In this document: one piece after another, positions 50,752 through 61,307 of the stretch
Layout of the letters: each line of letters opens with the position of its first letter
How positions within the stretch are numbered: the first letter of the stretch is position 1
Origin: Tamarix chinensis
Taxonomy: Eukaryota; Streptophyta; Magnoliopsida; Caryophyllales; Tamaricaceae
Assembly (NCBI GenBank): GCA_030549775.1
Contig: CM060175.1
Location: 108,120,688 to 108,184,687 of the forward strand
Length of the DNA: 64,000 bases
Reading direction: 5' to 3'
Position numbers and translations under genes: made by a program
Notes under the pieces: model-generated
What the model saw: the letters and a program-made list of their open reading frames with translations, nothing else
Told to the model about the DNA's origin: nothing
Databases searched by the model: none

Positions 50752-51820
50752 ATGACTGGCCATCAACGTGACCCAAAACCTTCTTCTTCTACCCCTCTTC
50801 ATCCTGCTCTTGTTGTCTCAAACATCAACAACTTCATCAAGGTCACATTAGACATCGAAAAGGGTCAATATATTACCTGGTCGGAATTGTTTAAGATCCA
50901 CGCTAGAGCCTATCAAGTTCTGGATCATATCCTCCCTCCCTCTCCAGAGACTGTCAAGTCCAGCCCTTCCTTACAAGACACCGATCCCGACCTCTGGTCA
51001 CGTGTTGACGCCGTAGTTTTACAATGGATCTATGGCACCATATCTGAAGATCTCCTCCACACAATTCTCGAACGTGATTCCACTGCCGCCGATGCATGGA
51101 ATAGATTGAGGGACATTTTCTCAGACAACAAAAACTCTAGGGCTCTCTACCTGGAACAGGAATTCTCCAACGTCCAAATGGAGAATTTTACTGACGCTTC
51201 CTCCTACTGCCAACACCTCAAATCGCTTGCGGATCAACTCTCAAATGTTGGTGCACCGGTGACGAATGACAGGTTGGTTCTTCAACTCGTTTCTAGGTTA
51301 ACGACTGCGTACTCCACTGTAGGCACGCAAATACGCCATGGCGAATCCCTTCCTCCTTTTTATAAAGCACGATCCATGCTTGTTTTGGAGGAAACTGCTC
51401 GAGCAAAATAGGCTGCGCAACATTCAGAATCGTCTGCTCTTTTGGTGACAACTGACGAACAAAATTCCGGTGCAACTTCTTCTCCTTCCTACTCTCCAAC
51501 TCGCAGCCACCGTCATCTTAACCGCAGCGACAACAACCGTGGTGGCAAACACAGTGGACGTGGTGGCAAAGGTAAGGGTGGTCGTGGAAATCAGTCCGGC
51601 GGTGGTCGTGGGCATCAAGTTCCGCCGCAGTCCCAAACTCATGCTGCCCCATTTCCGTTTCCGCAGCCTCCTCCACAATTTTGGTTCCCGTGGCAGCAGT
51701 GGGCTCAACCTCCATGCCCCTACCCTACCACTGGATGGCCCAGATAGCCGCCTCCTTCTCGGCAACAGCCCAGCATCTTGGGCCCCCGTCCACAGCAAGC
51801 CCACGTCACCTCCTTCAATA
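50752..51820 (+). pseudogene. Copia gag, two stops then frameshift
   Basis: Starts at the first ATG after the primer site. Residues 1-219 hold the Copia gag fold: ITWSELFKIHARAYQVLDHI, VLQWIYGTISEDLLHTILE, AADAWNRLRDIF, ALYLEQEF and SSYCQHLKSLADQLSNVG. The frame stops at TAG 51409-51411 but remains readable in the same phase through an Arg/Gly-rich tail (RGGKHSGRGGKGKGGRG), then meets TAG 51745-51747. Around 51810-51822 the reading moves to the next phase for protease. Both TAG codons are explicable as single substitutions. There is no CCHC zinc knuckle; the RGG-type basic tail may supply RNA binding, as in related plant Copia lineages. Confidence 0.88.
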
Positions 51821-54800
51821 TATGCTCCCACCGATATTCAGGAGGCTATGCATACTCTCTCTATTACACCTCCGGACGATCAATGGTATATGGATACCGG
51901 AGCCACCTCACATATGACTGCCAATGAAGGTACTCTTACGTCTTATTTCAATATGAGCACCAACCGTAATATTACTGTTGGAAATGGCCATACTATTCCC
52001 ATTGTTGGTTATGGAAATGCTACTTTACCCGTCCCCCATCCGCCTTTAGCTTTACAAAATGTCTTACATGCTCCAAAGTTAATTAAAAACCTTATTTCTG
52101 TGCGCAAATTTACTGTCGACAATAGTGTCTCTGTTGAATTTGATCCTTTCGGTTTTTCTGTGAAGGATTTTCCGACCGGGATGCTTTTAATGAGGTGTAA
52201 CAGCTTGGGTGATCTTTATCCGATTTCCACAAGACCTCAAATTGGCCCCCCTTCAGCATCTACTTTTGCTGCTTTATCTCCTGCATTATGGCATAGCCGT
52301 TTAGGACATCCGGGAGCCCCTGTCCTACACTCCCTTCGTCAAAATCATTTTATCTCATGTAATAAATTTCAGGATGATTTTTTTTGCCCCTCTTGTCCTC
52401 TTGGTAAACAAATTAAATTACCCTTTCATGATTCTTTATCATCTACTTCTTTGCCTTTTGATCTTGTGCACAGTGATATTTGGACATCTCCTACTCTTAG
52501 TTCGGGTGGTCATCGCTATTATATTTTGTTTCTTGATGATTTTTCCAATTTTCTATGGACTTTTCCCGTTGCCACTAAATCTCAAGTATATTCTATCTTT
52601 CAAAATTTCCATGCTCATATTCAAACTCAATTTGAGAGAAAAATCAAATGCTTGCAATGTGATAATGGGAAGGAATATGACAATGCGCTTCTTCGTCAGT
52701 TTTGTGCTACTAATGGCATTCAACTTCGCTTCTCCTGTCCTTATACTTCCCCTCAAAATGGAAAAGCTGAAAGGAAAATACGGACTATCAATAATATCAT
52801 TCGCACTCTCCTTACTCATGCCTCCGTGCCCCCTTCATTTTGGCACCATGCACTTCAAATGGCCACTTATCTCTTGAATATACTTCCAACCAAAACCCTT
52901 GCTTACCAACCACCCACAACACTTCTCTATCATACCAACCCTTCTTACTCCCATCTTCGCATTTTTGGGTGCCTATGCTATCCTCTTATTCCATCTACTT
53001 CTCGAAATAAATTACAAGCTCGATCAACCCCTTGTGTATTTTTGGGATATCCTTCGAATCACAGAGGTTACAAGTGTTATGATATATCCAGTCGAAAACT
53101 TATTATTTCTCGCCATGTCCTTTTTGATGAGCATTCTTTTCCTTTCTCCCACATGCATTCTCCTTCTTCTCCTCCTTATGATTTTTTGGACAATAGCTTC
53201 TCACCATTTTTATTTCCTGTCCAGCCCACATCCCCTACCCTAGCAGCCTCTTCTCCTCGAGCTGATAACGTAGCCCATCCCAAACCTCTACCTCCTTCTG
53301 CGCCAGTCCGCACCCTTCCCAACCACTCGCCCATTTCCGCGCAGGCCCAACCCAATCCCACTCCTGTCTCTCCTATTTTGTCTCCCATTCGGACCTCACT
53401 TGATTCCCTCCAACCATCCACATCTTTCCCCCCGTCACCTCAACCACGCATTTCTCCCCAGAGCGTCCCTACTCCACCCCATCTTGTTGCACCCACACCT
53501 CCATCCCCTCAAATGACTACTCTAGCCCAACATGGGATTATTAAGCCTAAAAAGCTTTTCAATCTTCATACTGCTTCTCCACCATCCATTTCTCCCTTAC
53601 CTACCAATCCTCTTAAAGCTTTACATGACCAAAATTGGATACTGGCCATGAAAGACGAATATGATGCTCTTATTGCAAATAAGACGTGGGACTTGGTGCC
53701 CCGTCCTTCTAATGCTAATGTCATTCGAAGTTTATGGATTTTCAGGCATAAGAAGAAATCTGATGGCTCATTTGAGTGACATAAGGCTCGCCTTGTCGGT
53801 GATGGTGCCGGTCAGCAGACTGGTATTGATTGTGGTGAGACCTTTAGTCCGGTAGTCAAACCAGCTACTATTCGTATCGTCCTCAGCATTGCTCTTTCTA
53901 AATCTTGGAGTCTTCATCAGTTAGACGTTAAAAATGCCTTTCTGCATGGGAATCTCAATGAAACTGTCTATATGCATCAACCTCCTGGTTTTCGAGATCC
54001 TCAACATCCTGATTATGTCTGCTTGCTTAAAAAATCTTTATATGGTCTCAAGCAAGCACCTCGTGCGTGGTATCAACGTTTTGCTGATTATGTAGCTACA
54101 TTGGGCTTCTCACACAGTATCTCTGATCACTCCTTATTCATCTATCGGAAGGGCACTGACATGGCTTATCTTCTTTTATATGTTGATGATATCATTCTTG
54201 CCACCTCCTCTGATGCTCTTCGTCAATCTATCATGTCTAAAATCAGTTCTGAATTCGCTATGAAGGACTTAGGTCCTCTGAGTTATTTCTTAGGTATCTC
54301 TGTTACACGACACTCAGCTGGTCTTTTTCTCTCCCAAAAGAAATATGCTCAGGAAATTATTGAGCGTGCAGGCATGTCATCCTGCAAGTCATCTCCTACA
54401 CCAGTGGATACTAAAGCCAAGCTTAGTGCCTCCTCCGGTAATCCATATCATAATCCTACTGAATATCGCAGTCTTGCTGGTGCGCTCCAATATCTCACTT
54501 TTACGCGACCCGATATATGCTATGCTGTTCAACAAGTCTGCTTATTTATGCATGATCCTCGTACTCAACACATGTCTGCTTTGAAGCGCATCATTCGCTA
54601 CATACAGGGCACTCTCGATTTTGGTCTCCATCTTTATCCATCTTCCATTCGCACACTCATCTCATATACAGATGCCGACTGGGGAGGTTGTCCGGACACC
54701 AGACGATCTACTTCTGGTTACTGTGTATATCTTGGGGATAACTTGATTTCGTGGTCCGCCAAACATCAACCTACTTTATCTCGATCTAGCGCTGAAGCAG

Positions 54801-55144
54801 AATATCGTGGCGTAGCCAATGTCGTCTCTGAATCTTGCTGGCTTAGCAACTTACTTTTGGAGCTCCATTGTCCTGTTTCCAAAGCTACACTTGTATATTG
54901 TGACAATGTCAGTGCGGTGTATCTCTCTGGTAACCCCATCCACCATCAACGAACTAAACATATAGAAATGGATATACATTTTGTACGTGAGAAAGTTGCT
55001 CGTGGTCAAGTCCGCGTTCTACATGTCCCTTCACGATATCAAATCGCTGACATTTTCACTAAGGGTCTTCCGCTGCAGCTATTTGATGATTTTCGCGATA
55101 GTCTCAACGTTCATCCTCCCGTTTCGACTATGGGGGCGTATTAG
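51815..55144 (+). pseudogene. Copia pol (protease-integrase-RT-RNase H), one stop
   Basis: Protease WYMDTGATSHM has its catalytic DTG (51893-51901). The integrase zinc region reads LWHSRLGHPG...CPSCPLGK. The integrase core has HSDIW, CDNGKEYD and NGKAERK as the D, D and E positions. The reverse transcriptase begins WILAMKDEYDALIANKTWDL. TGA at 53777-53779 interrupts it just before KARLVGDG, after which the same phase continues (LDVKNAFLHG, LKKSLYGLKQAPRAWY) with the catalytic YVDD at 54179-54190. RNase H reads YTDADWGG, RSSAEAEYR and DNVSA. The natural stop TAG (55142-55144) lies inside the 3' LTR, so the coding region overlaps the polypurine tract. Apart from the TGA, pol is well preserved, consistent with the nearly identical LTRs. 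Confidence 0.93.
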
Positions 55145-55312
55145 ACTACGTCAAAATGTAAATAATCTGTTACTTTTACTCATTAGTAGTTAGCATATTC
55201 TCTTGATTTAGTCAAGCAGATATATAGCCATAATTATAGCCTACAGCTTCTCAGATAACGTTGTATATAATCCACTACAACTAAATGAGAACCAGGTCGA
55301 ACAATTCTTTCA
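55140..55312 (+). repeat. 3' LTR of the young Copia element
   Basis: 171 of 173 bases equal the 5' LTR. The two differences are A here versus G in the 5' copy, one of them at a CG site. Confidence 0.95.
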
Positions 55313-55317
55313 AATCT

Positions 55318-56442
55318 ATATCTCTTTATCTAATTCTTGATGGTAGAATTAGAATTAAGCTATTATTGGATACAAGTATGTGTGTGTGTCATGTGAAGAG
55401 AAAAATAAAAGAGATAATTTAATTAAAGAAATAATTAATTATCTCAAATTCTGAATTTGAAATTAAGAGGAAAAATGAGAGTTGGATACCATAACTAACT
55501 ACACACACTTTGCACGGTCGCTTTTAGTGTAGACAATGGGATGGTGCATTTTCTTCTCTTTTCTGTATAAACAAAAGTCCCTTCTCAAGCATATACGTAC
55601 ATGCATCTATTAGAGAGACCGAAAGAGGTTAGTCTCTTCAATTTTTCTAGTAATTTATGTGTGAAATCTAATAAAACAAAGAAATATAAAGAATATCGCT
55701 ATTCTAGTTCTTCGTTATAAGTACGCACCATTAGTTTTGATGAAAAAAAAGGGAGTTGGAGGTACTTTTCTAAAGATCCGTAATAAGTATTGTACAATTA
55801 AATTTCTCATATTTAATGCTTATAATATGTATTAGGATTTCACACATTTTTGTATGGAGTGTGCATGAATTATATATATATATATTAATTTGATTATAAT
55901 TCATGTCATAAATTTAGTTTAACACATATATCACATTGTGTTACCATCTCCAAATGTTGAATGGTTTGTTCGGAAATGCAACATATGGAACGAATTTAAT
56001 ATCTTTTGTTAAGTTAAATACTATTATTTCAAAATTAAAAAGAAATCATTATAAAAAAAGGAATTATTATACAAAGGAAGTAGGATAATATGTGAATTAA
56101 TTTGATAGTTCATGTAGCTCCCCATGATTAAATTCTTAGACCTCTTTGTAATATCATATCTACGGTTTTATGTACGAATTAACATGAGTGTTTATATTTC
56201 AAGTTTAGATCTTCATTAAGTAGTATTGTTTCGGGTAATTTTCATAAAGCTTTGTCAGAAAAAAGTGAATATTAATATATTTTTTATATTTTGCATATAT
56301 TTGTTTTAATTTGTGACTGTTGATACTATTTGTTTAAATATTCTTATTAAACTTTAATGTTCATATGTCTCTACATTTTACGAGCTGAGTTATTTGCAGT
56401 CATTCGTAGTACATAACAGAAGAAAGAAGAATAATTCATCTA
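55318..56442. other. Gene-free DNA upstream of the permease
   Basis: AT-rich. The missing first permease exon would be expected on the minus strand here or further right. I scanned by eye for an ATG-led charged peptide ending in G at a GT donor and found none that was convincing. Confidence 0.35.
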
Positions 56443-56681
56443 GTGCTTCTTTGGTTAGGGGATAATTGGGGTAGAAAAATTATCCCTATATTTTATATAT
56501 CTTATATAATTTAGTTAAAATTAAATATTTTTATTCTAATGAATACCCATTTTAGATCTTAATTTGATCTAAAATGAGTATTTTATTAAAAATATATTTA
56601 TTATTATGAAATACTTAATATAAAAGATACAAAATAGGAAGTAATTTTTTCCATCATATTCCTCCCATACCAAACAGGCCC
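56443..56681. mobile_element. Tourist-like MITE (PIF/Harbinger type)
   Basis: Left end GTGCTTCTTTGGTTAGGGG and right end CCTCCCATACCAAACAGGCCC are imperfect inverted repeats of the GGGCCTGTTTGGT kind. The flanks are CTA and TTA, close to the TWA duplication used by this superfamily. The body is A/T-rich with an internal palindrome-like 'TTTTAGATCTTAATTTGATCTAAAA' (about 56551-56575). No coding capacity. Confidence 0.55.
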
Positions 56682-56699
56682 TTAAATGCAATAATCTAC

Positions 56700-57440
56700 C
56701 TCTCGTATGGTTGACAAAAAAGGTACCAAGGAAAGAAAATATATGACATGACCTGAGATAGGTATTCTTCGCTCGATAATCATAATTAACGGGAGATATT
56801 GGGAGTTCAATAGTTTATTTGTATTTGATCAATCTAAAATGAGAGAGCGGCAAGAAAAAATATTACTTCGTCCGCACTAAAAAAATATTTTATTAATTTA
56901 TATTTTTTTAATAAAGTATTAAAAGTATTTTTAAAATTATAATTATATCTTTTATTACAAAATAATAAAATATTTAATATATATATATATATAGGATTAA
57001 AAAATAAGAATAAAATTAGAAAGTAGACTTTAATTTTTTTAAATAATTTTTTTATATAAAAATTTAATGATATCTTTTATACGATAAAAATATATTTGTA
57101 TTTTCTAAAACCACTCCAATACAATATATTACGTATAACAAGTGCATTTAATCTAATATAACTAAAATTGACAATCTTTAGGCCATTAGTTTTTAGAACT
57201 AATAAAATTTAATCCGATATAAATTAAAATTGACTTGATTGATCAAAAAATTAATCCAATTCAAATTAAAAAGTACAATCCGACATTTGTATATCCGATA
57301 CTTATCCAAAATTTAGTATCATAATATAAAAAAATATAAATCTATTTAAGATTTATTATACAATCTAAAATAATATAAATTTGAAGTATATTGAACTCAA
57401 TTCAATAAATATCCGAGACTTGATATTTAGAATAAACATA
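56700..57440. other. AT-rich DNA with degenerate repeats
   Basis: A TA microsatellite lies near 56980. From 57180 to 57430 there are imperfect words such as AATCCAATTCAAATT and ATCCGATA, which look like the reverse strand of the TTGGATT repeats at 3873-5190. No gene. Confidence 0.4.
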
Positions 57441-57444
57441 GAAT

Positions 57445-57832
57445 TATTATTATTGTTACTAGTCATTACTATTACCAATACTGCTACTATTATCATTTAA
57501 AAGGTTATTTTTGCTGTTATTATATACTTATTGCAAGTACTCCTCATTCTCCTACTATTCCTATTACTATAACTATAATCCTTCTCTTCCTAATGCTACA
57601 TGTATCATCATCATCATTACTATTATTTTACTGCTATTATTATTACTACAAGTATTATTACTATTTTTCCTTTTTAATGACTCCTATTATTAATATTATT
57701 AAAAGTATAAATATTATAATTACTATTATCAAGAAATACACCGAGTGTCTGGAATGACAATTGGTATTATTATTACAAATATTATTTCACCTCCTCCTAC
57801 TACTACAAATATTATTATAATTACTATCATCA

Positions 57833-57883
<51 letters not shown>

Positions 57884-57909
57884 TACTAATGATATGTTAT
57901 TACTATTAC

Positions 57910-57941
<32 letters not shown>

Positions 57942-57945
57942 TTGT
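57445..57945. repeat. Long ATT/ACT trinucleotide microsatellite field
   Basis: Imperfect ATT, ACT and CTT triplets from 57445, becoming pure (ATT)n at about 57833-57880 and (TAT)n at about 57903-57938. Open frames of poly-Ile or poly-Tyr here are artefacts. Confidence 0.9.
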
Positions 57946-59230
57946 CATTAATTTTTTTCTTATTACTGTTGTTTGTTGTCACCATTATCATGATCATTGT
58001 TTCTAATCAGCACCATTATTACTTCTAATGTCAAGATAGATATATATTCTTTTAACTTTTTTAATTTAAACATAGTTTCATTATATGAATAAATCAACAT
58101 TATCTCAATTTTTAATGGAAAACTATTTCAACATTCTTCATTAAAAATTAGATATATAAAATAAAAATACTTTTACAAAAGTAAACACACTTCTAAAAAA
58201 TTTAAAATAGCTTAATCACTTGACCCATCATTAGCAAAGAAAGATAAAACAATGACATAGAAAGTAAATGATTGAACGTGGATAAATTGACATTCAAACA
58301 AACTTGAACTTATATAAAAGCAAAAAGATGTAAGTAACTATAATTCAAAATAACTTAACTTGATCACCCTCTAAAATGGTATGATTGTGACTTAAATCGA
58401 ACGCAGATTGAACAATAGAATAATCCAAGCTTATTAGAATTAGAATTTAATATGAAAATATATATATGTTATGAGAATGTTGAAGCATAAAATAATTCGA
58501 ACTTGAATTGAATTGGATATGAGAGGTAAAATTACCTAAAAATATATAAATCCAAAATCATTTAACTTAAATACAATCCAACTCGAGAGGTTTAAATAAT
58601 CAGAAATGTAACAACATTAACCCAAATCTAACCTAAAAGGATAAAAGATTGAGTAGTTCCAAATTCAACCCACATAAACCCTATATTGACCCAATCCACT
58701 TGAGTGTTAATTCTAGTATTCTTTATAATAAATGTGAAAAATCACCCACAATTTTAACATTAAGAATGTCCATTAGTATATAACTATAGAAACGAATGAT
58801 CAAATATAATGTTAGGAAGCTCTTTGACTTATTAATGATGTTAATCTCATTAAAATTGACACATTAATCTTTGAAGGAAAAAAAACTCGGTGAAGTGAGA
58901 ATAAAAAAAAAAGACACAATGAAGCAAACGATTTGAGTTATTAAAGGTATATATATATATAGTGACACACACAAATGCTTTCAACAATTTGTTTGATAAG
59001 TAGAAATATTATTAACTAGGAAAAATTTTGCCCCACGAGCATCGTCCCAACCTCTTCCATTACCATTTAGGAAGGGTATAAAAGAGCCACTAATCATTTG
59101 CTTCGGCAAAATTCAAATAAACATGCTAGCAAATAGTCTCCCACCCGGTTAGCCCACTACATCACCACCCCTTCTGCCAAGACAAACTATTGACTCCCAT
59201 GATACAGGGGGCATACAGGTGACAGGTAAA
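57946..59230. other. Gene-free AT-rich DNA
   Basis: Degenerate A/T-rich sequence. The part 58370-58720 has repeated AACCCAATCC-like words. No element boundary recognised. Confidence 0.4.
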
Positions 59231-59236
59231 AATAAA

Positions 59237-59510
59237 TTAGCCACCGCTACTTGGCCATGGAAACATGAAAATGCCTACTAAAAAAGATAGATTATCAGCG
59301 GCAAATGAAACTTCAATCGCTCGGCTTCCATACACTGAACAACTATGTATGTAGATGCATTTGTGGCCTTTGCTAGCCACATCAGGCATTCTTCCCTTCT
59401 GAAGCTGAGTACATCTCCCACACCCACTCCAACTTGAAAACATCCCGTCCTCCCCCAACAAAGCAATTCAAACCTCCCTATGCCAGCATCCCTCCATGAC
59501 AGTGTTGGAA
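59237..59510 (-). pseudogene. Possible RNase H-like LINE remnant
   Basis: Two overlapping minus-strand phases read FRREECLMWLAKATNAS and VVQCMEAERLKFHLPLI, which resemble the middle of the RNase H_3 domain at the end of plant LINE ORF2 (normally ...AEAEALKFGL...). The match is short and spread over two phases. It could be a separate LINE scrap downstream of the one at 60238-63857. Confidence 0.3.
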
Positions 59511-59645
59511 GATGCCTATATTAAAACCATGCAATGAAGGGGTGCACCCGAAAAATGCCATGTTTCACAATACCATCTGATATTCCATTAGAATCGTGTC
59601 TTCTATATGTGATCTTCACATTCTACCGAGTGTGTCCCCAATAAC

Positions 59646-60150
59646 TGTTGAAGGCAATGGCAAATTGAAGTTATTGCCTTTTGCAATATCCCACATTGGT
59701 GGAAGAATTGGTTTTGGGAAGGTTTATATTCCCACACTCATAATGACTTGTTTGAGATAAAAGTTTGTATTGGTTTTGTGTGTTGAGTTTGGACTAGACC
59801 ATGAACTACACGTGTGCCCGCTGGTCTGGTCCAGGCTTGTGGGGGTGTGGGTCATTAATTTAGACAGCTCTGACTATCTTATATCTTTTGCGGGATTTTT
59901 TTTTTAAACCAATTTCTCCTTATCTAACTTCTTCATATTTTGTTGCAATTTTTTCTAGGAAGATCGAACGTGCTTTGAAATGTTCAATTAGTGGAGCTAT
60001 TCTTTTGGGATCATGGTTGTTGTTTTGGGTTATTATACCATATATATAAGAGGTTTTTGGGTTCGGTTTTGATACAAAAAAATTGTTCTGATTACAGCCT
60101 CCTCTTTTGAACATTATTTTCAAGAATCTAGGCAATTGTTTATTTGATTT
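59646..60150 (+). repeat. LTR-like repeat, sister of the one starting at 63858
   Basis: Starts TGTTGAAGGCAATGGCAAATT and continues with ATCCCACATTGGTGG, GGTTTATATTCCCACA and GACTTGTTTGAG. The same words in the same order occur from 63858. The 'TCCCACATTGGTGG' phrase is common near the start of plant LTRs. The right end is uncertain, and no primer site was found after it. Confidence 0.45.
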
Positions 60151-60237
60151 CCATATCTTTCGGTTTTGAGTGCAAGTATCGAAAGTTCGTTTTCTTTAAC
60201 CTTGGAGGAGAGATGGAAAAGGGATTACACCTCGGTC

Positions 60238-60928
60238 CTACTGGAATTTTGCTTCAAGGCAGTGGTCTTCCACAGCACAACAGAGACGATTCGATAATTT
60301 CTTTTTCCTTATTTTTTTAGTTCTGTTTTGTTGGATTTTAAACCTATGTTGCAATATTACTCTTCGATGACTAATGAAATTTAGCCAAATATTAACCTGC
60401 CATGGTCCATTGGATGGGTCTGAACACCACTTCACTACATTCTCATAATCATATTCTATTTCAATCTTAACATGGCGAAGCCACTCCTTGTGTACTAAAA
60501 CTGCTTGATAGATGGTTGCTACCTCTGCAACATTAATCTTTGATTGATCCACAGAGATTGAAAATCGACACTTAAACTGCCCGTGTCAATCCTATAGCAC
60601 TCCTCCTATACGTTCCACTTAATGCTCCTGACATGCGGCAGTTCCCAAGGTTCGGACAAAATATCTCCTCTAACATGTTTAAAATTAAGCAGCAAATAAG
60701 CGTCCTCGATACTTTGTTTGCTTTGTGCAAAAATGTTGGCTCCCAACTCTTAATCCACCACCCGAGGCATAACAAGACCATGGTGAAAACTTTTCCGGTG
60801 TTGATGTAGTATGATCTCAAAATCTTGCATTTCGTTCTTTCCATACCAACCAGAATATTATGAAGAAAGCAGCAAGCCATATCTTTTTATAGTTGATTCA
60901 TGTGCCCTATAAGATCATTAGACCAAGC
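60238..60928 (-). pseudogene. LINE ORF2 3' part (RNase H), left of the nested hAT
   Basis: Reads, on the minus strand, from the W-x-N-D linker after the zinc region through IEIEYDYENVVKWCSDPSNGPWQ (RNase H_3, whose usual form is IESDS..VVKW). Linking motifs are CCFLHNILVGMERTKCKIL and KINVAEVATIYQAVLVHKEW. It continues the LINE that runs 63857-62630: after removal of the hAT element the duplicated TTTCAGCC collapses to one copy and the frame passes from ...FPKFVAE into AWSNDLIG. Several stops and shifts make it non-functional. Confidence 0.8.
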
Positions 60929-61059
60929 TTTCAGCCTAGGGATGGCAATTTTCCCCGCGGGTTCGGGGCTCCGTCGGGGATTCCCCGTTCGGGTTCAGGT
61001 TCGGGAAGAGAATTCGGGGATCGGGTTCGGATTCGAGGATTCTTAACGGAGATTTTTTC

Positions 61060-61079
61060 GGGGACGGGGCGGGGACGGG
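61060..61079 (+). other. Canonical G-quadruplex motif
   Basis: Four G-runs of 4, 4, 4 and 3 separated by loops of 2, 1 and 2 bases, inside the GC-rich hAT-type element. A C-rich complement follows at 61088-61110 and could pair with it as a hairpin. Confidence 0.85.
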
Positions 61080-61307
61080 TTTGGGGTCCCCATCCCCGAA
61101 CCCGCCCCGAAATTTTATATATATATATTTTTATATAATTATATATATATAATATATATATATAATTTTTTTATAGAATATAAATTAAAAATATAATATA
61201 AAAAAATAGTTTGAGGATCGGGGATGAGATCGGGGATTGGGTATAAAGTCGGGTTTCGGGGATCGGGTCGGGTTTTAAGAACGAGGAATAAATCGGGGAT
61301 GGAAAAT

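Larger units (their letters stand above)
50518..55317 (+). mobile_element. Young Ty1/Copia retrotransposon upstream of the visible permease exons
   Basis: LTRs of 173 bp at 50523-50695 and 55140-55312 differ at only two sites (both G in the 5' LTR, A in the 3' LTR). The target duplication AATCT is at 50518-50522 and 55313-55317. The primer site is the exact TGGTATCAGAGC at 50696-50707; the polypurine tract TGGGGGCG is at 55131-55138. Internal order is gag, protease, integrase, reverse transcriptase, RNase H, the Copia order. The LTR begins ATTAGA (or TATTAGA if one ambiguous T is counted), not the usual TGTTAGA, and ends TTCA. Coding is interrupted by three stops and one frameshift, so this copy cannot make its own polyprotein. 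It lies antisense to the permease, presumably in its first intron. Confidence 0.95.

Noticed and set aside
55400..56760. First permease exon on the minus strand (for example ATG near 55540 or 56750)
   Set aside because: The short peptides there lack the charged AAP N-terminus and do not reach a GT donor in the phase required by the acceptor at 50218.
57745..57939. Poly-Ile/poly-Tyr open frames
   Set aside because: Direct translation of the ATT/TAT microsatellite.
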